Shown in pieces: positions 17,235 through 25,350 of a DNA stretch of 33,420 nt. Origin of the DNA: Microcaldota archaeon (GTDB taxonomy: Archaea > Micrarchaeota > Micrarchaeia > Norongarragalinales > UBA97). Below the pieces are notes generated by a model. It did not search any database. It was not told the DNA's origin and worked only from the letters and a program-made list of their open reading frames with translations. How positions within the stretch are numbered: the stretch's first letter is position 1; each line of letters starts with the position of its first letter. A program made the position numbers and the translations under genes. Where the stretch lies: positions 1 through 33,420 of the forward strand of contig JACQBR010000005.1 in assembly GCA_016194335.1 (NCBI GenBank). The letters are read 5' to 3'.

Positions 17235-18128
17235 TCAGATTAAAATCTCCATGCCTTCCCGCCCCACTTCGCTGTTGGCGAAAACCCCCTTCGCCTCTGC
17301 AAGCATCCCGCCCCTGTCTTCGTACCTGTTGGAGACGTGGAGGAGCAGGAGCCTTTTTGCGTCCGCCTTTCTCGCAATTGCCGCCGCCTGCCCCGCGGTG
17401 GAGTGCCTCTTCTCCCTCGCGACGGCCCCCTCGGCCTCCATGAAAGTCGCCTCGTGGATGAGCAGGTCGCATTCCTTGGCGTGCTTCTCAACTGCCTTGC
17501 ACGGGAGCGTGTCGCCGGAATAGACTATAGTCTTCCCCTTCTGCAAATAAGTGACATCCTCGTACTTCACGACATTCTCCCCAACCTGCGCCACTCCCTT
17601 TTCCTGTATGAATGTGAAGAGATGGCCGCGGATGCCCGCCTCCCTTGCCTTCTTCTCATCAAACCTGCGGTAGGAATGCGTCTGGAGGGCGAAGCCCAGC
17701 GCCTTGGCCGAGTGCTCCACGGAAAATGCCTTCACTTCAAACAAGTCGTTCTTGAAGACCTTTCCCGCCCGCGCAACTTCCTTGAACTTGATTTTATACC
17801 CCTGGGGGGCAAGCACGCGCGTGGAAAAGAGCGTTTCGAAAAACTGCCTGGTCCCCGTCGGCCCGACGATGAGCATCTCGTCCGTGCGCCCCTGGAGGTT
17901 CATCGTCTGAATCAGGCCGGGAATGCCGAGGAAATGGTCGGCGTGAAGGTGGGAGAGGAAAATCGCCTTGACCTGCATCATCGAAACGCCGTAGCGCATC
18001 ATCCGCTGCTGAACGCCCTCGCTCGCGTCGAAGAGGTAGACCCCCCCGTGCTTGACCGCAAAGCAGGTGGGCGAGTGGTCCTTGGAAGGGAGCGCCGCGC
18101 TCGAGCCCAGGATGACGAGCTTGATCAT
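17235..18128 (-). CDS. rnz: Ribonuclease Z (tRNA 3' processing)
   Basis: A 297-residue short-form RNase Z of the metallo-beta-lactamase fold, which cuts the 3' trailer from pre-tRNA. The zinc motif is SHLHADH (H60, H62, D64, H65). Downstream ligands and signatures are FSVEHSAKALGFAL, VYSGDT, LLIHEATF, KRHSTAGQAA and LLHVSNRY, all in family order. Length fits the RNase Z-S class. It is the first gene of the operon leading to pheS and pheT, and a TATA-like box lies about 33 bases before its ATG. Confidence 0.94.
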   Translation of the reverse strand: MIKLVILGSSAALPSKDHSPTCFAVKHGGVYLFDASEGVQQRMMRYGVSMMQVKAIFLSHLHADHFLGIPGLIQTMNLQGRTDEMLIVGPTGTRQFFETLFSTRVLAPQGYKIKFKEVARAGKVFKNDLFEVKAFSVEHSAKALGFALQTHSYRRFDEKKAREAGIRGHLFTFIQEKGVAQVGENVVKYEDVTYLQKGKTIVYSGDTLPCKAVEKHAKECDLLIHEATFMEAEGAVAREKRHSTAGQAAAIARKADAKRLLLLHVSNRYEDRGGMLAEAKGVFANSEVGREGMEILI

Positions 18129-18155
18129 GCGATGAACTTAATTAACGGGCGGAGG

Positions 18156-18166
18156 GTTAAAATACG
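18156..18166 (-). promoter_or_regulatory. TATA-like box of the rnz-pheT operon
   Basis: On the minus strand this reads GTATTTTAACC, about 33 bases before the rnz ATG at 18128. It is the only clear box upstream of the five-gene run. Confidence 0.45.
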
Positions 18167-18396
18167 ATGGGAAGTAGACGAGGGAAGGCGGCCGAATTTG
18201 ATAAAGGAAAAAATCCCAGCCAGGCAGGTTTTGGCGCGGGTGATTGAAGGCGAAGGGCTTAAGCAGACGCCCCACCCTCTCCGCACCTTCTCCAGAGACT
18301 TCAATGGATTCCAGAAAACGGAATTTCCGCAAGCAGGCCTTCGGGTTATTTTCACCAAAAGCAGGGCAAGGCGCGAATGGGCCCAATTCCCTTTGC

Positions 18397-18945
18397 ATGA
18401 TGGGGGAAACGCTTGAGGCCCTGAGGAAATTGGCCGAGGAAGAGATGGCCCATGCGGGAAACCCAATCCTTTCGAGGGCAGAAACAGGCAAGAGCCCGCC
18501 CAACCTCCCGTTCAAGTCGCTTGAGCCCAAGGAAGACCAATTCGGCATTGCCTTCGATTCAAAGGGAAACCCTCGCGTGATGGCGAGCTATTCCATGCGC
18601 CTCGAGAGGAACGAGCCTTTATGGAGGGGGGGCCCTGCGCGGGCCGGAAGACGTCACGCTGTACTAATGGCTCACGCTTGGAAAGAAGAGGGAGGCCGAA
18701 GTGCTCAACGGGATTGCGGGCAAATGCGGTTTGAGCGCAAAGCTGCAGAAGGGCAGGATTGTCGTTGAAGGAGAACGCCTTACTCGCTGCGGCCGGCGAA
18801 CGAACCCCTCCTGCGGCCGATGGGCAGGCGCACCGGAAGCCAGGCAGAACCGCAAACCCTCCTGCGCCCCCGAGGCAACGAAAATCCGCGCATCACCCTG
18901 TGGAGGCCTCAGGATTATTACGGCGGGAAGCGGCGGCGGAAATAG
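18397..18945 (+). pseudogene. Frameshifted remnant of a hypothetical protein gene
   Basis: Plausible coding text moves between frames. From 18397 it reads MMGETLEALRKLAEEEMAHAG and continues to YSMRLERNEPL. Near a run of seven G at 18626-18632 it shifts to frame 2 (GALRGPEDVTLY, an in-frame TAA, then LTLGKKREAEVLNGIAGKCG). At about 18778 it returns to frame 1 (YSLRPANEPLLRPMG) and ends with RRRK and a stop at 18943-18945. Two compensating shifts and one nonsense codon make this a decayed gene, unless the G-run is a sequencing error. The frames between 18180 and 18397 may hold its upstream part. The family is not recognised. Confidence 0.5.
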
Positions 18946-18967
18946 CCAGTGGGGCTGCGGGCCTCAT

Positions 18968-18978
18968 TCTTATAATTG
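18968..18978 (+). promoter_or_regulatory. TATA-like box of lonB
   Basis: TCTTATAATTG lies about 37 bases before the lonB ATG at 19010, which would give a short leader of roughly 10-15 nt. Confidence 0.45.
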
Positions 18979-19009
18979 CGCCTGCGCTTAATATCAATCA
19001 GCGATTTTA

Positions 19010-22000
19010 ATGGCCAGGAAGGCTTCCTCGGTGGGTGCAAAGGCTATTTCCCCAGCCAAGGCCATGCGCCTTGAAGCGGCAGGCAAGCCCGCAAAATTCG
19101 TCCGCGGCCACGCGCCCAGAAGCAGGTTCAAGACCGGAAAGGCAAGCCCGCAGGACGGCGCGAAGGAATCGGAAATAGAGGCGAAGGAAGAAAGGAAATA
19201 CGAGCCCAAGTTCGAGAATGTGAAGAGCACCGCGGAAGTCGAGGTCCCCAAGGCGCTTGTCGAGCAGGTCATCGGCCAGGAGAGGGCGGTGAAAATCATC
19301 CGCAAGGCCGCGATGCAGAAGAGGAACGTGCTGCTCGTCGGCTCTCCGGGCACGGGAAAGAGCCTCCTCGCGCAGGCAATGGCGGAATTGCTTCCCGTGG
19401 GCGAACTCGAGGACGTCCTTGTCGCGGCCAACCTCGAGGACGAGAACCAGCCGAAGATAAAAGTCGTGCGCGCGGGGGAGGGAAGGAAAATCCTCCAGCA
19501 GGAACGCATGCGCGGGGCGATTCCCGGCTCGAACAACAACCTCCTCCTAATCGCCATTCTCTTCATCTCCTCCTTCCTTCTCCTCACTTACGGCCGGAAG
19601 CAGCTGGGCGACATCATCACCGCCGCGCTGCTCATAGGCCTGCTCATCATGGGCGCGATGGTGATGTTCGCCTCGTCAATGGGAAAGCGCGGCCTCTTCA
19701 CGCAGACTTTCGACGGGGTGAAGCTCCTCATCGACAACGCCAACAGGAAGAAAGCGCCGTTCATCGAAGCTACGGGCACGAGGGCGGGCGCATTACTCGG
19801 CGATTGCAGGCACGATCCACTTCAGACATTTTGGCCCTACTCGACAGTACTCAAAAAGGAGGGCGAAATGTTTGTTCCGATCGTGATGAAGCGTTTGGTT
19901 GACTCATTACTCGAAAAATATCCTGATTTAGTGGATAGGAGCACGCCGGGTTATGACGGGTTGGTAATTCCAGAATCGGAAGAAATTTACGTTGCAGGCT
20001 ACTCGGACGCCAAGATAGTTCCAGTTAGGCTTTTGTGCGTGAACAGAAAGGCATACTGCAATCCAATGAGAGTAGTTGCCTCAAATGGCCAAAGACTCAT
20101 AGTCACCCCCGAGCACAAGGTCTTTTCCGACGGGCAATTCGTAGAAGCTGCCGACCTGCCCGAAACCCCCCGGCTGTTGGCATTCAAGCCTGAGGTAATC
20201 TCGGACGAAGACGTTCTTAAAACATTCTCTCAAAGAGATGTTGCCTCCGCAAGGAAGTATTGCGAATTTTTGAGGGAAAAAGCAAACCACCCCGAATTCG
20301 GCTACAAGCGCTTCTCTAAAATCCTCCAAATCAAGGAAGGATGCACTCGATGGTGGCACACTGCAGGCTCCAAACCCGGCCCAGTAAAGACTGTGGAATT
20401 CCTCAAAAACCGCAATCTATTGCCCCTCTCGCAGGATGACGCCCGCATCCCTGCGATAGCAAGGGTGCTTGGAACCGCTTTTGGCGACGGCGGCATAGCC
20501 GGCAACCTCAACAACATGTTCCTTTCCTCGGCCGAAGAAAGTTCCCTTGATGGTTTCAGGAGAGATTTGACTGAAATTTTCGGGGAGGAAATCCAGAATA
20601 ACTTCTCTACCATCAAGAGCGGGGTTAACGGCACAGGCCGTTGCATCAGGAATTCAAATCGGGCGGTCGTAAGGTTCTTCGCAGCCCTAGGCGCTCCAAT
20701 CGGGAGAAAGAACGCGAACCTCGCCATTCCCCCGTGGATTTACCTGAATGAAGACGCTTTGAAAGAATTCTTCGGGGCATACTTGGGCAACGAGTTTTGC
20801 AGCCCTGCCTTCAGGTCCGATGGCCACTGCCTGAGTTCATTCGACGTAGCTATGTGCGGAACGGAAAAAACCAGGGCCAACAGGTTGGCTTTCCTCAAGG
20901 AGTTGGCGGACTATCTCAGAAGCTACGGAGTGAAGAGCACCTCAATTTCCGAACACGAATACAGGCCGGGCCGCCTCATGTGGAGGCTGCTCATTTCAAG
21001 AGAGTTGGAAAACGTGCTTAAATTCCAGAAACTCATCCCCGTTCGCTACTCGAATGACAAAGTTGCCAGGTTGAACAGTGCAGTCGCAGCGATGTCAGAG
21101 CTCAAACTGGCAAAATACTCCGAACTGCGTTCCCGGGGAAAAGGTAATCAGTACATCCTCAACCACCTCAGGTCGCCGGCGGTAATGCTGGAAATGATGC
21201 GGGAAAAGGAAGGCCTTCACTTGGATGCGTCTTCGGAAATATTCTACGACGGGACTATCTACAACGTAACGACCGAGTCGGGCAACGTGTTCGCCAACGG
21301 AATCCTCGCAAGCAACTCCGGCGGCCTGGGCACTCCCCCCCACATGCGCGTTGAAGTGGGGATGATCCACCGAGCGAACAAGGGAGTTCTTTTCGTTGAT
21401 GAGATAGCGACCCTTTCCGCCCGCTCGCAGCAGGAACTGCTTACCGCCATGCAGGAGAAGAAATATTCCATCACGGGGCAGAGCGAGGCTTCAAGCGGCG
21501 CGCTGGTGAAGACCGAACCCGTCCCCACGGATTTCATCCTCGTCGCAAGCGGCAACTACCAGGACGTGAACAAGGTGCATCCCGCGCTGCGCTCGCGCAT
21601 CCGCGGCTACGGCTACGAGGTGTACATGGAGGACAGCCTTGCAGACACTGCCCAAAACCGCAACCTGCTCGTGCAGTTCATCGCGCAGGAAGTGGTGAAG
21701 GACGGCCGCATCCCGCATTTCGACCGCAGCGCCATTGACGAGATAATCAGCGAGGCGCGAAGGCGGGCGGGGAGGAAGAACCGCCTTACCGCAAAATTGC
21801 GCGAGCTCGGCGGCCTCATACGCGCGGCTGGGGATGTTGCGAAGGAAAGGCAGCTTGCGCTCGTGACGGCCGTGGAGGTCGTGGAGGCGAAGAAAATCGC
21901 CCAGACTCTCGAGCAGCAGGCGGCGCAGCAGATTATCGACGTGCGCAAGGAATACCGCGTGTTCGCCACTGGCGGATTCCAGACAGGCAGGGTCAACGGG

Positions 22001-22564
22001 ATGGCGGTGATGGGCGACAGCGGAATCATCCTGCCAATCGTTGCGGAAGTCGCGCCCGCCGCGTCGCGCGACGAAAGCCGCATAATCGCAACCGGCAAGC
22101 TGGGGAGCATCGCGAAGGAAGCGGTTGAAAACGTTTCTGCAATCATCAAGAAACACACCGGCAAGGACACTTACAGCTTTGACATCCACATCCAGTTCCT
22201 CCAGACTTACGAAGGCGTGGAGGGCGACAGCGCAAGCATCTCGGTCGCAACCGCCGTCATCAGCGCCCTTGAAGGAGTGGGAGTGGACCAGTCTGTCGGG
22301 ATGACCGGCTCGCTTTCAGTCAGGGGCGAAGTGCTCCCCGTCGGCGGCGTGACGCAGAAAGTAGAGGCGGCGGTGGAAACCGGCCTCACCACCGTGCTGA
22401 TTCCCAAGGCGAACCTCGGCGACCTCTACCTCGACGGCGAAAAGGCCAAGAAAATCAAGGTCATTCCCGTGAGCAACATCTACGAAGTGCTCGAGCACTC
22501 CCTAAAGGACGGCAGCGCGAAGGAAAAACTCCTCTCCAAAATCAGTAAGGAATTTGCAGGATAG
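19010..22564 (+). CDS. lonB: Archaeal LonB protease precursor with an in-frame intein
   Basis: A 1184-residue precursor. Removing the intein (residues 273-769) leaves 687 residues, close to usual LonB length. LonB is a membrane-anchored ATP-dependent protease that degrades misfolded and regulatory proteins. In order it shows a basic N-terminal extension of about 75 residues, the AAA+ module with Walker A GSPGTGKS (111-118), two membrane helices typical of LonB (about 176-194 and 203-226), the GALLGDCRHDPLQ-SGGLGTPPH segment split by the intein, and Walker B GVLFVDEI. The protease domain has the Ser-Lys dyad S1074 (EGDSAS) and K1117 (GGVTQK), 43 residues apart as in characterised Lons. The enzyme should be active only after splicing. 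Confidence 0.95.
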   Translation: MARKASSVGAKAISPAKAMRLEAAGKPAKFVRGHAPRSRFKTGKASPQDGAKESEIEAKEERKYEPKFENVKSTAEVEVPKALVEQVIGQERAVKIIRKAAMQKRNVLLVGSPGTGKSLLAQAMAELLPVGELEDVLVAANLEDENQPKIKVVRAGEGRKILQQERMRGAIPGSNNNLLLIAILFISSFLLLTYGRKQLGDIITAALLIGLLIMGAMVMFASSMGKRGLFTQTFDGVKLLIDNANRKKAPFIEATGTRAGALLGDCRHDPLQTFWPYSTVLKKEGEMFVPIVMKRLVDSLLEKYPDLVDRSTPGYDGLVIPESEEIYVAGYSDAKIVPVRLLCVNRKAYCNPMRVVASNGQRLIVTPEHKVFSDGQFVEAADLPETPRLLAFKPEVISDEDVLKTFSQRDVASARKYCEFLREKANHPEFGYKRFSKILQIKEGCTRWWHTAGSKPGPVKTVEFLKNRNLLPLSQDDARIPAIARVLGTAFGDGGIAGNLNNMFLSSAEESSLDGFRRDLTEIFGEEIQNNFSTIKSGVNGTGRCIRNSNRAVVRFFAALGAPIGRKNANLAIPPWIYLNEDALKEFFGAYLGNEFCSPAFRSDGHCLSSFDVAMCGTEKTRANRLAFLKELADYLRSYGVKSTSISEHEYRPGRLMWRLLISRELENVLKFQKLIPVRYSNDKVARLNSAVAAMSELKLAKYSELRSRGKGNQYILNHLRSPAVMLEMMREKEGLHLDASSEIFYDGTIYNVTTESGNVFANGILASNSGGLGTPPHMRVEVGMIHRANKGVLFVDEIATLSARSQQELLTAMQEKKYSITGQSEASSGALVKTEPVPTDFILVASGNYQDVNKVHPALRSRIRGYGYEVYMEDSLADTAQNRNLLVQFIAQEVVKDGRIPHFDRSAIDEIISEARRRAGRKNRLTAKLRELGGLIRAAGDVAKERQLALVTAVEVVEAKKIAQTLEQQAAQQIIDVRKEYRVFATGGFQTGRVNGMAVMGDSGIILPIVAEVAPAASRDESRIIATGKLGSIAKEAVENVSAIIKKHTGKDTYSFDIHIQFLQTYEGVEGDSASISVATAVISALEGVGVDQSVGMTGSLSVRGEVLPVGGVTQKVEAAVETGLTTVLIPKANLGDLYLDGEKAKKIKVIPVSNIYEVLEHSLKDGSAKEKLLSKISKEFAG
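19826..21316 (+). mobile_element. LonB intein with LAGLIDADG homing endonuclease
   Basis: A 497-residue insertion between HDPLQ and SGGLG, the conserved site also used by Pyrococcus Lon inteins. The splicing block with TPEH (T366, H369 of the precursor) is present, and the C-terminal block is NVFANGILASN followed by Ser+1. Endonuclease motifs are VLGTAFGDGG (D493) and FFGAYLGNEF (E595 as the probable second acid). The first intein residue appears to be Thr, not Cys or Ser, and the penultimate residue is Ser where His is usual. The DNA is less GC-rich at third positions than the flanking extein, a sign of separate origin. Confidence 0.9.
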
Positions 22565-22658
22565 GCCGCAAACAATCCCCCGCGTTTTCCAAGCCCGCAT
22601 CCCAGCTTCCACGGAACTCCCTCCAGTTTAGCATCCCCACTTCCACTGAATCCCCCCT

Positions 22659-22668
22659 GTTTATATAC
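22659..22668 (+). promoter_or_regulatory. TATA-like box of unknown transcript
   Basis: GTTTATATAC is a strong archaeal box but lies about 245 bases before the next gene. It could start a long leader or a small RNA; the palindromic core could also work on the minus strand. Confidence 0.35.
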
Positions 22669-22802
22669 TTGCGCTGCGTGGTCGTAGCAATAACAGGGCA
22701 GCCAGACGCAACTGCCGCAAAAGAGCATTCAAACCCGCCGCAATAAAGCAGCAAATCAAAGCGAAAAAATCAACCCGCCCACTTCGGAAGAGGGCGAAGT
22801 TA

Positions 22803-22813
22803 GCTTTAAAAGA
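22803..22813 (+). promoter_or_regulatory. TATA-like box of the division cluster
   Basis: GCTTTAAAAGA about 95 bases before the PRC-barrel gene ATG at 22906, predicting a leader of about 70 nt that contains a GGTGAT ribosome-binding site. Confidence 0.5.
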
Positions 22814-22905
22814 TTATTGCCGCGGAAATTAGAATCGCCCCCGGAAAAAAACGGGAATTTGCAACAACGATTTTTGAAAAAAAATGGCAAGATGGTGATA
22901 CGACG

Positions 22906-23232
22906 ATGAAACGACTCAGCGAAATTCCCGGCTTGGACATATACGCCGACAACGCCAAGAACCTCGGGAAGGCCCACGACCTGGTAATCGACCTGCAGAA
23001 GGGCGAGGTTGCGCGCATCACCCTCCAGCCCATCGAGTCGCTCCTGGGCGCTTCGCAGCAGTGGATAAAGGAAAACACCGTTTCCTACAAGAACGTGACC
23101 AGCGTCGGCGACATCATAGTGGTCTCAAGCAAGCCCCGCACCGAAGACCCGATGGACGAAACGCCGGCATCCACGCAGGCAAGGCCCGCGAAATACTCCT
23201 TCGTCGCCAACCGCGCGCCGATGTACAAGTAA
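22906..23232 (+). CDS. PRC-barrel protein, CdpB-like division factor
   Basis: A 108-residue single PRC-barrel domain: KRLSEIPGLDIYADNAKNLG, DLVIDLQKGEVARITLQP and VSYKNVTSVGDIIVV, with a charged flexible C-terminal tail. Small PRC-barrel proteins CdpB1/CdpB2 bind SepF in haloarchaea and act in cytokinesis. The gene directly precedes sepF and ftsZ here, which supports the same role, but a CdpB identity is inference from context. The ATG at 22906 is preceded by GGTGAT at a good distance; two nearer upstream ATGs hit stops at once. Confidence 0.8.
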   Translation: MKRLSEIPGLDIYADNAKNLGKAHDLVIDLQKGEVARITLQPIESLLGASQQWIKENTVSYKNVTSVGDIIVVSSKPRTEDPMDETPASTQARPAKYSFVANRAPMYK

Positions 23233-23275
23233 ATGCAAGTAAGACACTTCAAACCCCAACGAGGCGATTAGAGAC

Positions 23276-23641
23276 ATGGGCTTTCTGGACAGGCTTTTCG
23301 GATCCGGCGCAGGCGCTCCGGTAGACGTGGAGGGCGCGATGAACTCCCTAGAGGACGAGGACATCGATTTGCTCCACGAACCCGCCCAATACTACGTCAA
23401 GCCCCTCTCGCTCGAGAACGACGGCGACATCGCCATCGTGGAAGGCGAGCTGAAGGCGAAGAACGTCGTGCTTCTCAACATCGCGCCCATCGCGCGCAAC
23501 CCCGCGAGGCTCCAGGAGGCCATGGGGCGCCTGAGGAGCACCGCGTCGGCCCTTGACGGCGACATCGCGCGCATCAGCGAGGACAAGGTCATCATCACCC
23601 CGGCAATGATGAAAATCGTGAAAAGCACCAAGAAGCACTGA
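23276..23641 (+). CDS. sepF: SepF, FtsZ membrane anchor
   Basis: A 121-residue archaeal SepF. The short amphipathic N-terminus MGFLDRLFGSG fits a membrane-targeting helix. After an acidic linker the SepF core begins with YYVKPLSLENDGDIAIVEGE and includes NVVLLNIAPIARNPARLQEAM and RISEDKVIITPAMMK. It polymerises or dimerises at the membrane and tethers FtsZ. It lies 43 bases after the PRC-barrel gene and 159 bases before ftsZ in the same direction. The last codons are part of an imperfect tandem repeat that continues beyond the stop. Confidence 0.9.
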   Translation: MGFLDRLFGSGAGAPVDVEGAMNSLEDEDIDLLHEPAQYYVKPLSLENDGDIAIVEGELKAKNVVLLNIAPIARNPARLQEAMGRLRSTASALDGDIARISEDKVIITPAMMKIVKSTKKH

Positions 23642-23720
23642 CGAAGCATTGAAGGAGCTATAACCAAGAAGGCACTTACGAAACATCCAGAGGCTCTGAA
23701 GGAGCTAACCAAGAAGCACT
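23628..23720 (+). repeat. Imperfect tandem repeat spanning the sepF stop
   Basis: CCAAGAAG(G)CACT recurs at 23628, 23664 and 23709. The units are 36 and 45 bases, both ending GAAGGAGCTA(TA)A, with a partial third copy. The sepF stop lies in the first copy. A frame through the later copies reads ALKELTKKHW but lacks a usual start codon. Confidence 0.6.
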
Positions 23721-23786
23721 GGGGAAAAGCCGGTGTGAAGCCGGTTCGCGATAATGGCAGTTAATGGCAAAAACCCTGTTTTGATC

Positions 23787-23792
23787 GGAGGT
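23787..23792 (+). promoter_or_regulatory. Strong ribosome-binding site of ftsZ
   Basis: GGAGGT eight bases before the ATG at 23801. It is the best Shine-Dalgarno match noted in the window and fixes the ftsZ start. Confidence 0.7.
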
Positions 23793-23800
23793 CGTTTGGC

Positions 23801-24901
23801 ATGTTGGAAGACATTGTGAAGAGCGCGATGAACTCGCCGAGGCAGTCGGTGCACGACAGTGCGGATGAGGAGATCAAGATAAGCGTAATCGGGGTGGGCG
23901 GCGGCGGGAACAACACGATCAACCGCCTCAGGCGACTGGGGGTGAAGGGCGCGCAACTAATTGCGATGAACGCCGACAGGCAGCACCTTTCAATGATTGA
24001 CGAGGGCATCACAAAGATGCTCATAGGCAAGAGCGTCACCCGCGGCCTTGGCTGCGGAGGCTTTCCCGAAGTGGGGGCCAAGTGCGCCGAGGTCGACCGC
24101 AAGCAGATTGAGGAGCTGGTCGGCGGCAGCCACCTCGTGTTCATCTGCGCCGGAATGGGAGGCGGCACCGGAACCGGAGCGGCTCCCGTGGTCGCGGAAG
24201 TGGCGCGCGCGCAGGGCGCAATCGTCATCGCCATGGTCACCTACCCATTCGCGCTCGAGAGGGCGCGCACCGTGAAGGCCGAGGAAGGCATCGCCCGGCT
24301 GCGCGAGATTGCCGACAGCACCATCATCCTTGACAACAACCGCCTCGTGCAGCTGGTTCCCAACCTGCCGATGAACCAGGCGTTTCTCGTCGCGGACGAG
24401 ATTCTCGCCAAGGCAATCGACGGCCTCGTCTTCACCATCACCCAGCCCTCGCTTGTCAACATCGACTTTGCCGACGTGAAGGCCATCATGAGCCAAGGGG
24501 ACGTGGGAATGATAGCTGTTGGAAGCGGGAAGGGCACGAACAAGGTCGAGGAGGCAGTCAACGGCGTGCGCACCAACCGCCTTCTTGACGTGGACTTCAC
24601 CGGAGCCAAGGGCGCCCTCATCCACATCGCAGGCGGCCACGACCTCACCCTCGGGGACGCCATCCACGCGGGCGAGCGCATCACCGAAGAGATGGACGCG
24701 CACGCGAGCGTCAAGTGGGGCGCGAGGCTCGTTCCCGACTACGACGGCAAGCTCGAGATTACGGCCATCGTCACCGGCGTGAACTCGCCGCAAATCGCGG
24801 GCAAGACCCACACGATGACATCAAGCCACGGGATGGGCGGAAGGCACGGCGGCAAGGCAGCTGCCTCCGAAGAATTCGGCGGAATCGAAGTCATAGGTTA
24901 A
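23801..24901 (+). CDS. ftsZ: Cell division protein FtsZ
   Basis: A 366-residue tubulin-like GTPase that forms the division ring. The GTP-binding region has ISVIGVGGGGNNTINRL near residues 27-43 and the signature GGGTGTG at 120-126. The catalytic T7 loop is NIDFAD (220-225), so it should hydrolyse GTP on polymerisation. The N-terminal 25 residues are variable. The C-terminus after the core is short (SHGMGGRHGGKA and then EEFGGIEVIG); the end may be a SepF-binding tail. It is the third gene of the PRC-barrel, sepF, ftsZ set. Whether it is FtsZ1 or FtsZ2 cannot be settled here. Confidence 0.96.
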   Translation: MLEDIVKSAMNSPRQSVHDSADEEIKISVIGVGGGGNNTINRLRRLGVKGAQLIAMNADRQHLSMIDEGITKMLIGKSVTRGLGCGGFPEVGAKCAEVDRKQIEELVGGSHLVFICAGMGGGTGTGAAPVVAEVARAQGAIVIAMVTYPFALERARTVKAEEGIARLREIADSTIILDNNRLVQLVPNLPMNQAFLVADEILAKAIDGLVFTITQPSLVNIDFADVKAIMSQGDVGMIAVGSGKGTNKVEEAVNGVRTNRLLDVDFTGAKGALIHIAGGHDLTLGDAIHAGERITEEMDAHASVKWGARLVPDYDGKLEITAIVTGVNSPQIAGKTHTMTSSHGMGGRHGGKAAASEEFGGIEVIG

Positions 24902-24982
24902 ACCCTTTCTTCGAGCACTCTCCTCACCTTCGGGCTCGTCGAGGTGCTCCTGAAAGCGTTTACGGAAAACGACTAACCAGCC

Positions 24983-25020
24983 GATTTTCCCTTTTCTCTT
25001 CCGGGAGGGCTTTTTTCCCC
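24983..25020 (+). terminator. Pyrimidine-rich terminator region after ftsZ
   Basis: Runs of T and C, including TTTTCCCTTTTCTCTT and GGCTTTTTTCCCC, about 85 bases after the ftsZ stop. Oligo-T stretches are the usual archaeal stop signal. A GAGCAC/GTGCTC stem lies nearer the stop codon. Confidence 0.45.
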
Positions 25021-25086
25021 TCCAAACTTCTCCTCTTTCCACCCTTAAGCACTAGGCGGATAATAGCCCTAATGCGCTTCCAGCCC

Positions 25087-25350
25087 TTAGGCCTGAAAGT
25101 CGGCGATTATAATCCAGTTATTCCTGTCCAGAATCTGACAGTTTTCAACGAAAGGTTTAAATATGGGGTTGCGGATAAAATAGTTCCTCGGATTATGAAA
25201 AGAGTGGAGTCGAGAGGCTGCAGGGCTTGATCGGATTCTAACGGATTGCCTCCTTGGGGTTGCCTTGAAGCTCTCGTCCCACACCTCCAATTTCTTTTTC
25301 TTCGTTTCGTTTTCTCCCTTGTCTGGCTGTAGCCTCCTCCAGTCCTCCAC
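25087..25350 (-). CDS. Candidate small protein, unsupported family
   Basis: An 87-codon frame starting at GTG. A TATA-like AATATTTAAATAG lies about 38 bases upstream on the minus strand. The protein is charged (DKGENETKKKKLEVWDES) and ends with NNWIIIADFQA. No family is recognised, and the frame runs across another TATA-like box, so it may be chance. Confidence 0.22.
   Translation of the reverse strand: MEDWRRLQPDKGENETKKKKLEVWDESFKATPRRQSVRIRSSPAASRLHSFHNPRNYFIRNPIFKPFVENCQILDRNNWIIIADFQA
25152..25165 (+). promoter_or_regulatory. Strong TATA-like box without an assigned gene
   Basis: AAGGTTTAAATATG has both a purine-rich BRE-like flank and a TTTAAATA core. A start near 25190 would produce RNA containing the complementary pair CGAGAG (25210-25215) and CTCTCG (25273-25278). 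No protein frame follows, so a small RNA is possible. Confidence 0.35.

Larger units (their letters stand above)
22565..22905 (+). other. Intergenic region between lonB and the division cluster
   Basis: These 341 bases hold no convincing gene. There are two TATA-like boxes (22659-22668 and 22803-22813) and a weak hairpin near 22779-22798 (ACTTCG / CGAAGT). A minus-strand open frame exists but has weak codon bias. Confidence 0.5.

Noticed and set aside
22542-22754. Minus-strand frame with a glycosyltransferase-like phrase (SGCPVIATTT)
   Set aside because: Short, overlaps the lonB 3' end, contains a strong TATA-like box and shows no steady codon bias; the similarity is too brief.
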